From Rhodanobacteraceae bacterium (lineage in GTDB: Bacteria; Pseudomonadota; Gammaproteobacteria; Xanthomonadales; Rhodanobacteraceae): a stretch of 64,000 nt of DNA. Below the pieces are notes generated by a model. The model had not been told where the DNA came from and did not search any database. It saw only the letters and a program-made list of their open reading frames with translations. The DNA lies in assembly GCA_016790075.1 (NCBI GenBank), contig JAEUPP010000020.1, forward strand, positions 1 through 64,000, in the 5' to 3' direction. The translations under genes were made by a program, and so were the position numbers. This document shows, in pieces, positions 52,985 through 62,705 of this stretch (position 1 is the stretch's first letter; the number at the start of each line of letters is the position of its first letter).

Positions 52985-53315
52985 GCGCCGCGCTGCGCGT
53001 CGGTGCCGGTTCCTCGCTTTGCAGCAAATGAAGTTCGTATAATTTGCCGCTCTGTTTTTGGGAGTCGTCGCTGGGCGACAAGTGGCCGCAACGTTTTATT
53101 CCGGCGCATTGATGGGGTGAGGCCACTCGTACGTCATATGGGAGGTCGGGCACGCTGGCGGCAGAGGTGGCCGGCGCCGGGTCGCTGTCTCAGTGCGTGC
53201 AACGCGTGGCGATCACACTGCGCCTGGGCGCGCGTTGGCTTGTGAAACCCGTTGCGTTGAATTCGGTCGAATCGAACCATCGGTCTTGAACAGCATTCCA
53301 TCAGGGGACATCGGT
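52985..53315. other. Region upstream of the Rhs toxin gene
   Basis: No gene. It contains the operator-like half-site with TATAAT at 53038 and the Rhs ribosome binding site AGGGGA near its right end. In-frame codons run upstream of the chosen Rhs start but show no coding character. Confidence 0.45.
53030..53043 (+). promoter_or_regulatory. GAAGTTCGTATA half-site overlapping TATAAT
   Basis: Twelve bases match the operator region upstream of the XRE gene, and the site runs into TATAAT (53038-53043), a perfect -10 hexamer. The -35 is poor. About 270 bp upstream of the Rhs start. Confidence 0.45.
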
Positions 53316-56300
53316 ATGTACGGACGGACTCTTCGGTCCGAGGTTGGCGTGCGTGTACGGCAAGCAGCTCGGCCCGCACGCGTTCTTTCCAGTCTGGTCT
53401 TTGCGGTGACGGCGGTGCTGACGTTTCTTGGCGGCATCAGCGCGCCGGTGCAACCCACATGGGCCTCGGCTCAGCTGATCGAGTGGGGCGTCGAAACACC
53501 GGGGCCGGTAGGCGGTACACCGGGTTCCGGGAGCAATACGGTCGTGGCGCAGCCTCCCGCAGCGCACGAGGAACCGGAACCGGCCGCCGATCCGTACTCC
53601 GACAGTGTGGGCGCGACGCCGGCCACGTTTCGCGTCGATGAAGGCGGATCATCGACGTATACCATTCCACTTTATGTGCCGCCCGGCAGCGCCGATTTCA
53701 GCCCCAAGCTGACCCTGACCTACCAGCAGCGCGGCGGCAACGGCGCGCTCGGCGTGGGCTTCGGCATCGGCGGGCTGTCCTCGATCACGCGTTGCCGCAA
53801 GGCCAAGGAAAGCGGCGACGGCGACGCGGTGTTCCCGGCGATCAACTTCGACGGCGACCCCGGCAACGACGCCTATTGCCTGGATGGTGCGCGGCTCTGG
53901 CGGCAGTCCGGCGCGGGCAGCTGTCCCGCAGCAGCCGGTGCCAGCGCGACCTTTGAGTACGGCCTGGAAATCGATCCGGCCACGCGCGTCTGTGGCTACG
54001 AACTGTCCGGCATCATCGGTCCCGCGTTCTGGCTGGTGCAGCCCAAGGACGGCTCCTGGCGGCGTTACGGCCGCGCGGGGAATTCCACCCTGCCGCGCAA
54101 CGACGGCGCCGGCAACGTGGATGCCACACAGATTCTGACCTGGAACCTCGACCGCCTGGCCGACGCCAGCGGCAACGTCATCGAGTTCAGCTACCTGCGC
54201 GATGCCGCGCAAGGTGAGATCAACCTCGATGAGGTGAACTACACCGGGCGCGTCGCCCTGTCCAACCTGCTCGCGGCGAGCCCGTCCTACGTGCGCGCAC
54301 CGTACAACACGGTCAAGTTCAACTACACCGCCATGCCCGCGGCCGGGCAGCGGGCGGACTACTTGTCCGGCATGAAGCTGTCGCTGACCCAGCAGCTCGC
54401 CTCGGTCACGGTGCGCGGCACGATGAACCACGGGGCGACGCCGGACGCGCAGCAGGTCGTGCGCAGCTACTACCTCGAATACGGGACACCCACGGCGAGC
54501 GGGCGGCAGACCGTTTCGGCGCTGCGCGAATGCGCACCCGGAAGCAGCGGCGAGGTGTGTTATCCGCGCACCCGCTTCACCTGGAACAGCAACCTCGGTG
54601 CAGCCCAGGGCTTTCCGATCGCGCCGGTGTCGGCGTCCTACAACGCGGGGCTGCAGTACGCCATCGACTTCAAGGTGGCTGATGTCAACGGGGACGGCCG
54701 CCAGGATCTGGTCTGGCTCAAGGACGGCAATTGCGACAGCAGCGGTTCGGGTGCGACGCGTTTCCAGCTGATGACTTCGCTGGCCAGCGCCAACCTCAGC
54801 GGGCCGAGTTATGCGGCACCGGTGGCGACGGGCATTTACCTGAGCCGCCCACCGCTGGCTTCCCAGCCCAGCGTGCCAAGCTGCGGCAACGACCTGCGTC
54901 CGCAGCATTTTGAGACGCTCTGGCACGTCTACGATTTCAGCGGCGACGGGCGCGACGACATCCTCGCGGGTAACGGCACGGCCTGGGTCATCCACCCGGC
55001 GCTCAACAACGGCACGACCTGGACCTACAGCGGTTTTACCTCGACCGCCACCGGCATGTCCGCAACGAGCACGGACGACGGCAAGCTGGTGGACCTGAAC
55101 GCCGACGGCCTGCCGGACTTCCTGCGCGGCTCGCCCAGCATCGCGGTCAACGCGCGCTTCCTGCGCCGCGCGGCCAGCACCACCGTCGCCTACGAGTTCG
55201 CGCCCAGCGATACCGGCGTTGATTTCGAGAGCCCGCCACCGCCCGCGAACTACACCGACGTCGGCCTCACGTTCGCGAGCACGCGCGCGGGTATTCCGCC
55301 GTCGGCGGACCTCGACGGTGACGGCGCCGCGGACCTCATGGCCAAGGTCACGTTCGAGGGGCCGACCAGCGACGCCTGCCCGCTCGGCGCCAACCGCCCG
55401 GAAGCAGTAGGCGCCAGGGGCTACCTGCCCTCGGCCGGTGTCCCCGAAGACGTCGAAGCGTTGGACTGCAAGCGGTTCTGGTACACCTACCGCAACGCCG
55501 GCATCCAGCCGAACGGCCGCCTGTACTTCGCGGTGGACACCAACCTCGGTGAAGTGAGCAACACCGGTGGGCTGTCCAGTGCCGGCGGTGACTACCAGCT
55601 CGCGGATGTCAACGGCGACGGTCAGGCCGACGCGGTCTACCAGCGCAGCAACGGTTCGCAGCGCACGTTCTACCTGCGCTTGAACCGCGGCACGGCGGCA
55701 CCGGCCGGCCAGGGTCGGCTGCTGCCGGAGCAGGCCACCGGCTTGTCCCTGATCCTCGATCTGGCTTCGCGCGTCCAACTGCTCGACGTCAACGGCGACG
55801 GCAAGCTCGATCTGTTCTACGCGGTCGATCTGGGCAGCGGTTCGCCGCGCTACCCGCTGAAGGCGCGCCGCTTCGGGCTATCGAATTTTGGTGCCGAAGC
55901 GGGTGTCGGCAACGCCACCTCCGACGCCCAGAATCCCGTAAGCACGCCGAGTTTTCTGATCGACACGACGGGTGACGGCGTGCCGGATCTGGTGCGCATG
56001 TCCACCAACAGCATCAGCATCGCGGTGGGCGGCCTGACCTTCGGCGGTAACGATGTGATCACCTACATCATCAACGGCCTGGGCGCGGTGCACACCATTG
56101 GCTACGCGCCGCTGCCCTATGCCTCCGTCTACGAACGCGCCTTCGACGCGCCCAGCAAGAACTGGGGGCGCGGCTCGCCGGTGTTCGACGTGTTCTCGTC
56201 GCTGTGGGTGGTGCGCAATGCGGCGCAATCGGCGCCGACGGCGGCCAACCCACTGACCACGAGCGAAGTGCGCTACCACTACCGTGGCGCGCGCATGCAG

Positions 56301-59300
56301 GCCGGCGGCCGCGGCTTCCTGGGCTTCCAGGAGGTCCGCACCGAAGACGTGCAGAACTTCCTGGTCACGACCACCGAATATCGCCAGGATTTTCCCTACA
56401 CCGGCCGGCCGCTGCGCACGGTCGTGGAAAAACTGTCGGCGCCGCTGCCCGATCCCTGTGCGGCCAACCCCAATGCCGCCGGCTGCTTCCGCGAGCCGCC
56501 CGCCGGCTGTGGTCCCAACGGCTGTCCGGTTGCGCCGAGCGCGCCGGTGCTGCTTGGCGTCGGCGGGCAGGTCCTCAACGACTCGGCCACGGTCTGGACC
56601 ACGACCCCGGCGTTCAACCCGGCGGCCTGGCAGGCCGTGCACGTTTACGCCTCATCGACCGACGAACAGAAGTTCGATCTCGCGACAGCGGGTCAATTGA
56701 GCTTCCAGATTGCCTCGTCCTTTGTCTTCGACGGTTATGGCAACCTGACCAGTTCGACGGTGACCTCGCGCCACGTCGATGGAGCGGGCTCGCTGCTGAC
56801 CGACGAAACCAAGACTACGAGCAATATCTACGGCTGCACCGTCAGCCCGCCGACGCCGGTCGGCTGCGCCAGTGGCCTGAACACCGAACGTCGCCGCCTG
56901 GGCCGTCTGTCGATTTCCACCGTGGACAGCAGCCGCCCCGGCACAACGGAGGTGCGCCGCCGCGCCAGTTTCGAGTACGACGCGACACGGCTGCTGCTGA
57001 ACGCGGAGATTCAAGGCCCTTACGACGCCAGCGACGAACCGGATGCGGATCGGCGCAAGCGCCTGAACCTGCGCACGGACTACGTGCTCGATGACGACGG
57101 CAACCGCACCGCGCAGTACCAGTGCGACACGGCGACTTATCCCAACCGCGCGGCCTGCACGAGTCTGTCCGGCTTCCAGCAGCGGCAGTGGGAAAGCGAT
57201 CCGACGCGCGTGCAGCGCTACGGCAAGACCGTCTACGAAGACAAGGGACGCTTCCCGCTGTACACGCTGGCCCCGTTCTACTCGCCCACGGCCGTGGGTC
57301 AGAACGATGAAAATGTGGTGATGTATACCGGTGTCGCGGTCACGGGCGGCGCCTTCACGTTGGGGGCTGCGCGCAGCGCCATCGTCATGAACCGCAACGC
57401 CTTCGGCGACCCGCTCAACCGCGTGTCCTCGACCGGCACGATCACGACCTTCGCCTACGGTCATCTGGGCCGGGCGCGTTTTGAGACCAGCACCACCGGC
57501 AATTTTGCCGTGAGCAACTACACCTGGTGCCAGGACGTGAACGCGGCCCTGGTGCCGGATCTGCCCGCGGGCGCGCCGCGCGCCAACTGCCCGGTGGGCG
57601 CCATCTTCCGGGTCACGACCAGCAGCGTGGCGTCCACGGGCATCAGCGCGGGCTATAGCGCCGCGCCGACCCAGTACGGGTATTTCGACCGCCTGGGCCG
57701 CCCGGTGCTGACCACGACGCGGGTTTACCAGAAGGATTCCGCGAGCCTCAACCGCTGGTCCAGTGTGGCCACGACTTACGATGACACAGGCCGCACCAAG
57801 ACCACGACGGTGCCCTATTTCTCGGCCGATCCCACGGCGGCGCAGGGCTTGAGCAACCGCGCCGGCACGCCGCTAGGGGCAGCACCAGCGCAGACCGTCA
57901 CGAACTACGATCCGGTGGGCCGGCCAACCCTGGTGGACCACCCCGAGCAGGCGGTGAACGGCGCCAGCTCGACGGTCGCCACGTTCGACAAGCTCAAGAC
58001 CGAAACCATCAATCCGCGCACCTTCCCCAGCGAGCGGTCGAAGAACGCGCTCGACGAACTCGTGTCTGCCAAGGATGCGGCCGGTCTCGTCGTAAACTAC
58101 GACCGCGATGCCGTCGGCAACCTGACCGCGGTACGGCGCACGCCCAGCAACGGCGATTCCGCGGGTGTGGCCATCGCGACCACGCTGAGTTATGACCGCC
58201 TGGGCCGCAAGACCGGCATGACCGATCCCGACAAGGGCAGCTGGACCTACCGCTACAACGCGCTGGGCGAACTCGTCGAGCAGATCGACGCCAAGGGTCA
58301 GAAACAGACTGTGTATCGCGATGCCCTGGGTCGCATGGTCAAACGCACGGAAGAACGTCAGGCGCCCGGCGGCAACACGGCCGAGCCGACCAGCGTCTGG
58401 GAATACGACACCGCGCTGCGTCCGACGGCGGGCACCAAGATCAACGGCGTTCCGAGAACCGAAAGCAACGGCGCGGGCTACGCGCGCAGCTACAGCTACG
58501 ACGAACAGGGACGGCTGCTGACCTCGGTCACGACGCTCGACGGCACCGCTTACACCGAACGCATCACCTACGACGAGTTCGGCCGCCTGTTTCAACACTT
58601 TGCGCCGAACACCAGCGCGGCGGCAACGGCCGGTGAACAGACCGAATACTCAGCCGATGCCTACCCCGTCATCACGACCGACACGGGCACGGGCCAGGTC
58701 TACAACGAAGTGATGGCCCTGACCGCGCGCGGTCAGGTGCGGCAGGAGCGCTACCACAACAGCGCCAGTTTCCTGACGACGCGAACCTACGACGACAACA
58801 CCGGGCGCATGCTGCTGCTGGTCACGGGCAACAGCGGCGGTGCCAGCGCCGTGCAGGACTGGCAATACACCTACGACAAGCACGCCAACGTGACGAGCCG
58901 CTGGAACCGGACCAGTGGCTACGACATGAAAGAGGAGTTCGTCTATGACAATCTGGACCGGCTGGGCACGGTCACGCTGACGCGCCTGAACGGCATCGGC
59001 GTGAACCAGGCGCAGACGCTGACTTACGATCAGCTCGGCAATATCAAGACGCGCAGCGTCGGCAGCACGACCTCGACCTGGACCTACGGTACGGCGGGAA
59101 CACAAGGTTGTGCGCAGAACGCCGGGCGTCATGCGGTGGGGAGCTTCGACGCCAACCGCTACTGCTACGACGCCAACGGCAACCAGATCCAGGCGCGCTA
59201 CCCCGGCAACCTGACGCGGACCATCGTCTACACGGGCTACGACCTGCCCGAGACGATCACGACGAACGGCTACCCGGCCAGCACCACGGTCAGTTTCAGG

Positions 59301-60971
59301 TACGCACCGGATCGCTCGATGTGGAAGCGCACGGACGGCGCGGTCAACGCCGACCGCATCTTCTGCAGCGGCTTTGAATCCGCAGCCTGTGCCGGTGGCA
59401 GCGGCGGCAGTTCCGCGTCCACGACGTACTTTGTCGGCAATGTGGAAATCCGCGTCGAAGGTTCATTGACCACGACCAAGCGCTACGTCGGCTCCTACCT
59501 CGTCATCACAGCGACCAGTGCAGCACCGGCGCCGCAATACGCTTACCTGTTCCGGGATGCGCTGGGCTCGCTCGATGCGATCACGAATCAGACCGGCAGC
59601 GTGCAGCAGCGGCTGAGCTTCGACGCCTGGGGCAAGCGCCGCTACGCCGAGCCCCCGGGCAGTGCCACGCTCTGGAGCGCGCTCCCAGCGGCCGTAGCAG
59701 CCAGTTTTGACACCAGCCGCACGCGGCAAGGCTACACCGGCCACCAGCAGCTCGACGGCGTGGGGCTGGTGCACATGAAGGGCCGCCTCTACGACCCCGA
59801 GCTGGGCCGTTTCATCCAGGCCGACGACGTGGTCGAACCCGACGCGACCCAGGGCCTCAACCGCTACACCTACGTGCTCAACAACCCCCTGAGTCTTACC
59901 GACCCGACCGGGCACCTGAGTACGCGGCAGTGGATAGGGCTGGCGATAGCCGTCGTGGCTTCCTACTTCAGCTACGGCTTGTATTCGACCAGCGCGTGGG
60001 CCTCGTTCTCGGTGGCGGTTGCTGGCGGCTTTGCTTCCGCTTACGTCGCGACTGGCAGCTGGCGTGCCGGCCTCTGGGGCGCGTTTGCCGCGGGCGTGTT
60101 CTGGGGCATAGGCACGGGCTTTAACTCCATACGTGGCGCTCAAGGAACCGGAGTCTTCGGCAGCGGCTTTACCAGCGGCCAATACGTGGCCAAAGTCGCC
60201 GCACACGGCGCCGCCGGCGGCGTACTGTCCGAGTTGCAAGGTGGAAACTTCGGCAACGGTTTTCTCGCGGCGGGCGCCACCGAGGCTGTATCCCCCGCTA
60301 TCGACACCATGCCCAAAGCCGGGCAGTTTGTTGCGAGTGCTGTGGTTGGTGGGACCGTCTCCGAAGCGACAGGCGGCACGTTTGCCAATGGGGCGGTGAC
60401 GGCGGCGTTTCAGTTTTTGTTTAACGAAGGGGTGCACGCTAACGAAGACAACAGCGGACGGAATGGCCGGGATGCATACTCCGATGCAGCGGAAGATGCG
60501 ATGGCTGCCAAGAAGTCGCGTGCTTACGAAGTCGTTGGCAAAGCGCCGGGCGCCGATGGCGTCGTGGAGATTTCTTACGACGAACTCATGCTCGTCGTTG
60601 ACTACGAGATTGACGTGGTTAGCGGCAGAAGCGCTCTGAGAGGCGGTTACGAAAATCTCAGTACAGCGGAATTTGGAGTCGAGATCTATCGCTTCGGCGA
60701 CACCATTTTCTATGGGGAAGCTCCGTACGGTAACGGCGGAACACTCTACCGAGTTACGGGTGCCCCGCCATCGTTTGGTGGGCCGTATCCTGGCGGTGAC
60801 CTCAACTACATAAAACAGGGGCTCATGTTCGGAGCGCGAGGGTCCTCTGTAACTGCGATGAACGGAACAATTTCGTTATGGAATGCGTATGGTGGAGGGT
60901 CGATGTCTCACCTTTCAGAGCGAATTTATTTGGCGAACCTGGGGCTTGACATATGGAAATCAAGAAAATAG
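53316..60971 (+). CDS. SpvB/YD-repeat Rhs toxin protein (2551 aa)
   Basis: ATG 53316 follows AGGGGA. The signal segment VLSSLVFAVTAVLTFLGG starts near residue 24. The SpvB N-terminal domain (ATFRVDEGGSSTYTIPLYVP onward) is followed by FG-GAP/VCBS-like units (VADVNGDGRQDLVW, LVDLNADGLPDFLRG and others), then YD repeats (about 1460-2000). DRIFCSGFE lies near 2013. The Rhs core ends in GRLYDPELGRFIQADD and NNPLSLTDPTG (about 2157-2200). A hydrophobic stretch and GGTFANGAVTAAFQFLFNEG precede an unrecognised 180-residue C-terminal tip. The tip and the genes after it have lower GC. This is the layout of polymorphic Rhs toxins, in which the tip is the toxic domain. It overlaps its immunity gene by 19 nt. 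Confidence 0.9.
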   Translation: MYGRTLRSEVGVRVRQAARPARVLSSLVFAVTAVLTFLGGISAPVQPTWASAQLIEWGVETPGPVGGTPGSGSNTVVAQPPAAHEEPEPAADPYSDSVGATPATFRVDEGGSSTYTIPLYVPPGSADFSPKLTLTYQQRGGNGALGVGFGIGGLSSITRCRKAKESGDGDAVFPAINFDGDPGNDAYCLDGARLWRQSGAGSCPAAAGASATFEYGLEIDPATRVCGYELSGIIGPAFWLVQPKDGSWRRYGRAGNSTLPRNDGAGNVDATQILTWNLDRLADASGNVIEFSYLRDAAQGEINLDEVNYTGRVALSNLLAASPSYVRAPYNTVKFNYTAMPAAGQRADYLSGMKLSLTQQLASVTVRGTMNHGATPDAQQVVRSYYLEYGTPTASGRQTVSALRECAPGSSGEVCYPRTRFTWNSNLGAAQGFPIAPVSASYNAGLQYAIDFKVADVNGDGRQDLVWLKDGNCDSSGSGATRFQLMTSLASANLSGPSYAAPVATGIYLSRPPLASQPSVPSCGNDLRPQHFETLWHVYDFSGDGRDDILAGNGTAWVIHPALNNGTTWTYSGFTSTATGMSATSTDDGKLVDLNADGLPDFLRGSPSIAVNARFLRRAASTTVAYEFAPSDTGVDFESPPPPANYTDVGLTFASTRAGIPPSADLDGDGAADLMAKVTFEGPTSDACPLGANRPEAVGARGYLPSAGVPEDVEALDCKRFWYTYRNAGIQPNGRLYFAVDTNLGEVSNTGGLSSAGGDYQLADVNGDGQADAVYQRSNGSQRTFYLRLNRGTAAPAGQGRLLPEQATGLSLILDLASRVQLLDVNGDGKLDLFYAVDLGSGSPRYPLKARRFGLSNFGAEAGVGNATSDAQNPVSTPSFLIDTTGDGVPDLVRMSTNSISIAVGGLTFGGNDVITYIINGLGAVHTIGYAPLPYASVYERAFDAPSKNWGRGSPVFDVFSSLWVVRNAAQSAPTAANPLTTSEVRYHYRGARMQAGGRGFLGFQEVRTEDVQNFLVTTTEYRQDFPYTGRPLRTVVEKLSAPLPDPCAANPNAAGCFREPPAGCGPNGCPVAPSAPVLLGVGGQVLNDSATVWTTTPAFNPAAWQAVHVYASSTDEQKFDLATAGQLSFQIASSFVFDGYGNLTSSTVTSRHVDGAGSLLTDETKTTSNIYGCTVSPPTPVGCASGLNTERRRLGRLSISTVDSSRPGTTEVRRRASFEYDATRLLLNAEIQGPYDASDEPDADRRKRLNLRTDYVLDDDGNRTAQYQCDTATYPNRAACTSLSGFQQRQWESDPTRVQRYGKTVYEDKGRFPLYTLAPFYSPTAVGQNDENVVMYTGVAVTGGAFTLGAARSAIVMNRNAFGDPLNRVSSTGTITTFAYGHLGRARFETSTTGNFAVSNYTWCQDVNAALVPDLPAGAPRANCPVGAIFRVTTSSVASTGISAGYSAAPTQYGYFDRLGRPVLTTTRVYQKDSASLNRWSSVATTYDDTGRTKTTTVPYFSADPTAAQGLSNRAGTPLGAAPAQTVTNYDPVGRPTLVDHPEQAVNGASSTVATFDKLKTETINPRTFPSERSKNALDELVSAKDAAGLVVNYDRDAVGNLTAVRRTPSNGDSAGVAIATTLSYDRLGRKTGMTDPDKGSWTYRYNALGELVEQIDAKGQKQTVYRDALGRMVKRTEERQAPGGNTAEPTSVWEYDTALRPTAGTKINGVPRTESNGAGYARSYSYDEQGRLLTSVTTLDGTAYTERITYDEFGRLFQHFAPNTSAAATAGEQTEYSADAYPVITTDTGTGQVYNEVMALTARGQVRQERYHNSASFLTTRTYDDNTGRMLLLVTGNSGGASAVQDWQYTYDKHANVTSRWNRTSGYDMKEEFVYDNLDRLGTVTLTRLNGIGVNQAQTLTYDQLGNIKTRSVGSTTSTWTYGTAGTQGCAQNAGRHAVGSFDANRYCYDANGNQIQARYPGNLTRTIVYTGYDLPETITTNGYPASTTVSFRYAPDRSMWKRTDGAVNADRIFCSGFESAACAGGSGGSSASTTYFVGNVEIRVEGSLTTTKRYVGSYLVITATSAAPAPQYAYLFRDALGSLDAITNQTGSVQQRLSFDAWGKRRYAEPPGSATLWSALPAAVAASFDTSRTRQGYTGHQQLDGVGLVHMKGRLYDPELGRFIQADDVVEPDATQGLNRYTYVLNNPLSLTDPTGHLSTRQWIGLAIAVVASYFSYGLYSTSAWASFSVAVAGGFASAYVATGSWRAGLWGAFAAGVFWGIGTGFNSIRGAQGTGVFGSGFTSGQYVAKVAAHGAAGGVLSELQGGNFGNGFLAAGATEAVSPAIDTMPKAGQFVASAVVGGTVSEATGGTFANGAVTAAFQFLFNEGVHANEDNSGRNGRDAYSDAAEDAMAAKKSRAYEVVGKAPGADGVVEISYDELMLVVDYEIDVVSGRSALRGGYENLSTAEFGVEIYRFGDTIFYGEAPYGNGGTLYRVTGAPPSFGGPYPGGDLNYIKQGLMFGARGSSVTAMNGTISLWNAYGGGSMSHLSERIYLANLGLDIWKSRK

Positions 60972-61435
60972 TTACTGCCTTTTTGGCTGCTTCAGGACTT
61001 GTTTCCTGCGGGAAATGGGTGTCGCCGAACTGCTCTGAATACATGAAAATTACTTCTGATGCAGAAAAGCGTACGGAGATACTAAAGTGGGCTGACGAGA
61101 GTATTTTTTCCGCAAACAAAGATGGTATGGAAACAGGTTTCAGTTATCTGGTGGGGCCGGGGAAAGAGCGGATAAAGACAGTGAACGGAAAAGCCGTCGT
61201 AATTCCCGATGCCATTGTTTCGGTCGATTCCTATTTCAAGAAGGAGTCACCAAACGTACTGCTTGTCGAAAAGAAAGATGGAGTTCCGTCGGTTGTGTTT
61301 GTGGGGCTAAAGAGTTTCGAGGGGCTGTTGGTCTCAAGGGGCAATATGGACGACTACTTCCGCCGGGTTGGCGAGAATAAACAATGGATTCCCATCATGC
61401 ACGACCGGATTGCCGTCATGTGCTATTCCAACTAG
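60953..61435 (+). CDS. Rhs immunity lipoprotein
   Basis: A 160-residue protein that starts inside the last codons of the Rhs gene (19-nt overlap), as typical for a cognate immunity gene. The lipobox GLVSC puts the lipid on Cys19, so it should sit in the periplasm. The mature part has LKWADESIFS, YLVGPGKERI and FEGLLVSRGNMDDY. A frameshifted close paralogue is at 62687 and a distant one at 61545. No known family recognised. Confidence 0.8.
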   Translation: MEIKKIVTAFLAASGLVSCGKWVSPNCSEYMKITSDAEKRTEILKWADESIFSANKDGMETGFSYLVGPGKERIKTVNGKAVVIPDAIVSVDSYFKKESPNVLLVEKKDGVPSVVFVGLKSFEGLLVSRGNMDDYFRRVGENKQWIPIMHDRIAVMCYSN

Positions 61436-61544
61436 ATTGCGCGCGGGCGGAGTCCGTTTCGTTGCACGGTTGACTGTTTTGGTGCGCTCATCTATGGCTC
61501 CTCGACGAGTCAACAGTCATGCCATCTGGAAGCCATGCAAACTT

Positions 61545-62012
61545 ATGGGATCGATCGCCACAGGAGCAGCGGCCGTTAATCGCTTCGTGATCGTCGCGCT
61601 GCTTGTGCTGCTCGCGGGTTGCGAGTCCATCGAGTGCGGTCGTTATCGTGAATTTATTGAAGAGAAAGACCGATACGATGCGCTGATCGACTGGGCCGAC
61701 AAGACTATTTTCTCTCGCTCAATAAGAGAAGAAGACGTGCGGGATCTTGGCTTGGTCGGCCCAGGACGGAAGAGGTTGAGGGGCAAGGGGGCGATCAACT
61801 ACCAGCCGCCGTCGTTGCCGGCTGTGGAAATTCGGCTCATAGGTAAGGATCTGTACAACCCCGATGCCGTTTTCTTGGGAGAAGCGAGCTTCAAGGGCTT
61901 GATCGTTGCGAGAGGCGATGTTGCGGATGCGATTTCCTATTCATCCATACTGCCGGATGAAGTGCTTCTCAAGAAGGCGCGTGTCGCGCTTGTGTGCCGC
62001 CCGTTTCGCTGA
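61545..62012 (+). CDS. Diverged immunity-like lipoprotein
   Basis: A 155-residue protein with lipobox LLAGC (Cys26). It shares a series of motifs in the same order with the Rhs immunity lipoprotein: C-x2-Y, LIDWADKTIFS (for LKWADESIFS), LVGPGRKRL (for LVGPGKERI), and FKGLIVARGDVAD (for FEGLLVSRGNMDD). The two are therefore distant paralogues. The upstream ribosome binding site is weak, and ATG 61494 is an alternative start. It probably protects against a related toxin tip that is not in the window. Confidence 0.65.
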   Translation: MGSIATGAAAVNRFVIVALLVLLAGCESIECGRYREFIEEKDRYDALIDWADKTIFSRSIREEDVRDLGLVGPGRKRLRGKGAINYQPPSLPAVEIRLIGKDLYNPDAVFLGEASFKGLIVARGDVADAISYSSILPDEVLLKKARVALVCRPFR

Positions 62013-62146
62013 TGTGTCGTTTCTGATTCCCCTGCTACTAGCGGCCACATGCGATTCTTTCCAGCATCCGTGTGACCACTGCCGCCAGATGCCTATCAGA
62101 CGGCCATAACAATTCGCCGAGGAAAGGCTCTTACGGAGGAAGTGAA

Positions 62147-62521
62147 ATGATCGGATTTCTATCGTTGGCGTTTTTGGCAGCAACGGAGCAGGCTCCAGTG
62201 CCTGAGACTGTGTCGATTCGCTGTGCTATGGCGGTTGCAGCCGTAATTGACTACTTGGAATCTTCAGAGAAGCGGTCGGAAAATGTTCGCTTTTCAACGG
62301 ACGTTGCAGCTGACTATCAATCAGCTAGATGCGTTCCGTCCCGCGTAGACAAGGACCGGTCGTTTGTCTACATCGATCGCAAGATCGTTTCATCTTCGAG
62401 TAGTCATGGTACGTATCCTTCCCTTCCCCGTCATATTCCCGTCTACGTCGTAGAGTCGTCAGGGGCTGTCAGCGTCCGGCGCAGCATGCCATGTGAGGAG
62501 CAACCATCGGCTTGTGAGTAA
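62147..62521 (+). CDS. Small exported protein in the immunity region
   Basis: A 124-residue protein; GGAGGAAG precedes ATG 62147. Short signal peptide (MIGFLSLAFLAA) and three Cys in the mature part (IRCAMAV, ARCVPS, MPCEEQPSACE gives more near the end). Not similar to its neighbours. Position among immunity genes suggests protection against another toxin variant; no family recognised. Confidence 0.6.
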   Translation: MIGFLSLAFLAATEQAPVPETVSIRCAMAVAAVIDYLESSEKRSENVRFSTDVAADYQSARCVPSRVDKDRSFVYIDRKIVSSSSSHGTYPSLPRHIPVYVVESSGAVSVRRSMPCEEQPSACE

Positions 62522-62654
62522 CGAAAGCGAGCCAAGGTGGTGTTGGATCATAACCGCTCGAAGGTTGGATTTTCTGCGGTAGCTGGTGATTTCTCTGCCA
62601 CCAAAGCCGCTGTTTGTGGCGGCAATGGCAGAGACGGGCATGTATCGGTGACGA

Positions 62655-62705
62655 TCGCGGTTTGAGGGAAAGATTTGTCTCGACATATGGAACTCAAGAA
62701 ATTAG
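62655..62705 (+). repeat. Relic of the Rhs toxin 3' end
   Basis: In the toxin frame this reads SRFEGKICLDIWNSRN and a stop, matching the toxin C-terminus (SHLSERIYL, then LDIWKSRK). An in-frame stop lies just upstream. The ATG of the following immunity paralogue overlaps it exactly as in the intact pair. Confidence 0.7.

Noticed and set aside
61500-61545. A further toxin-tail relic before the gene at 61545 (AIWKPCK resembling DIWKSRK)
   Set aside because: The match is only about seven codons with no extension and no stop/start overlap, so chance cannot be excluded.
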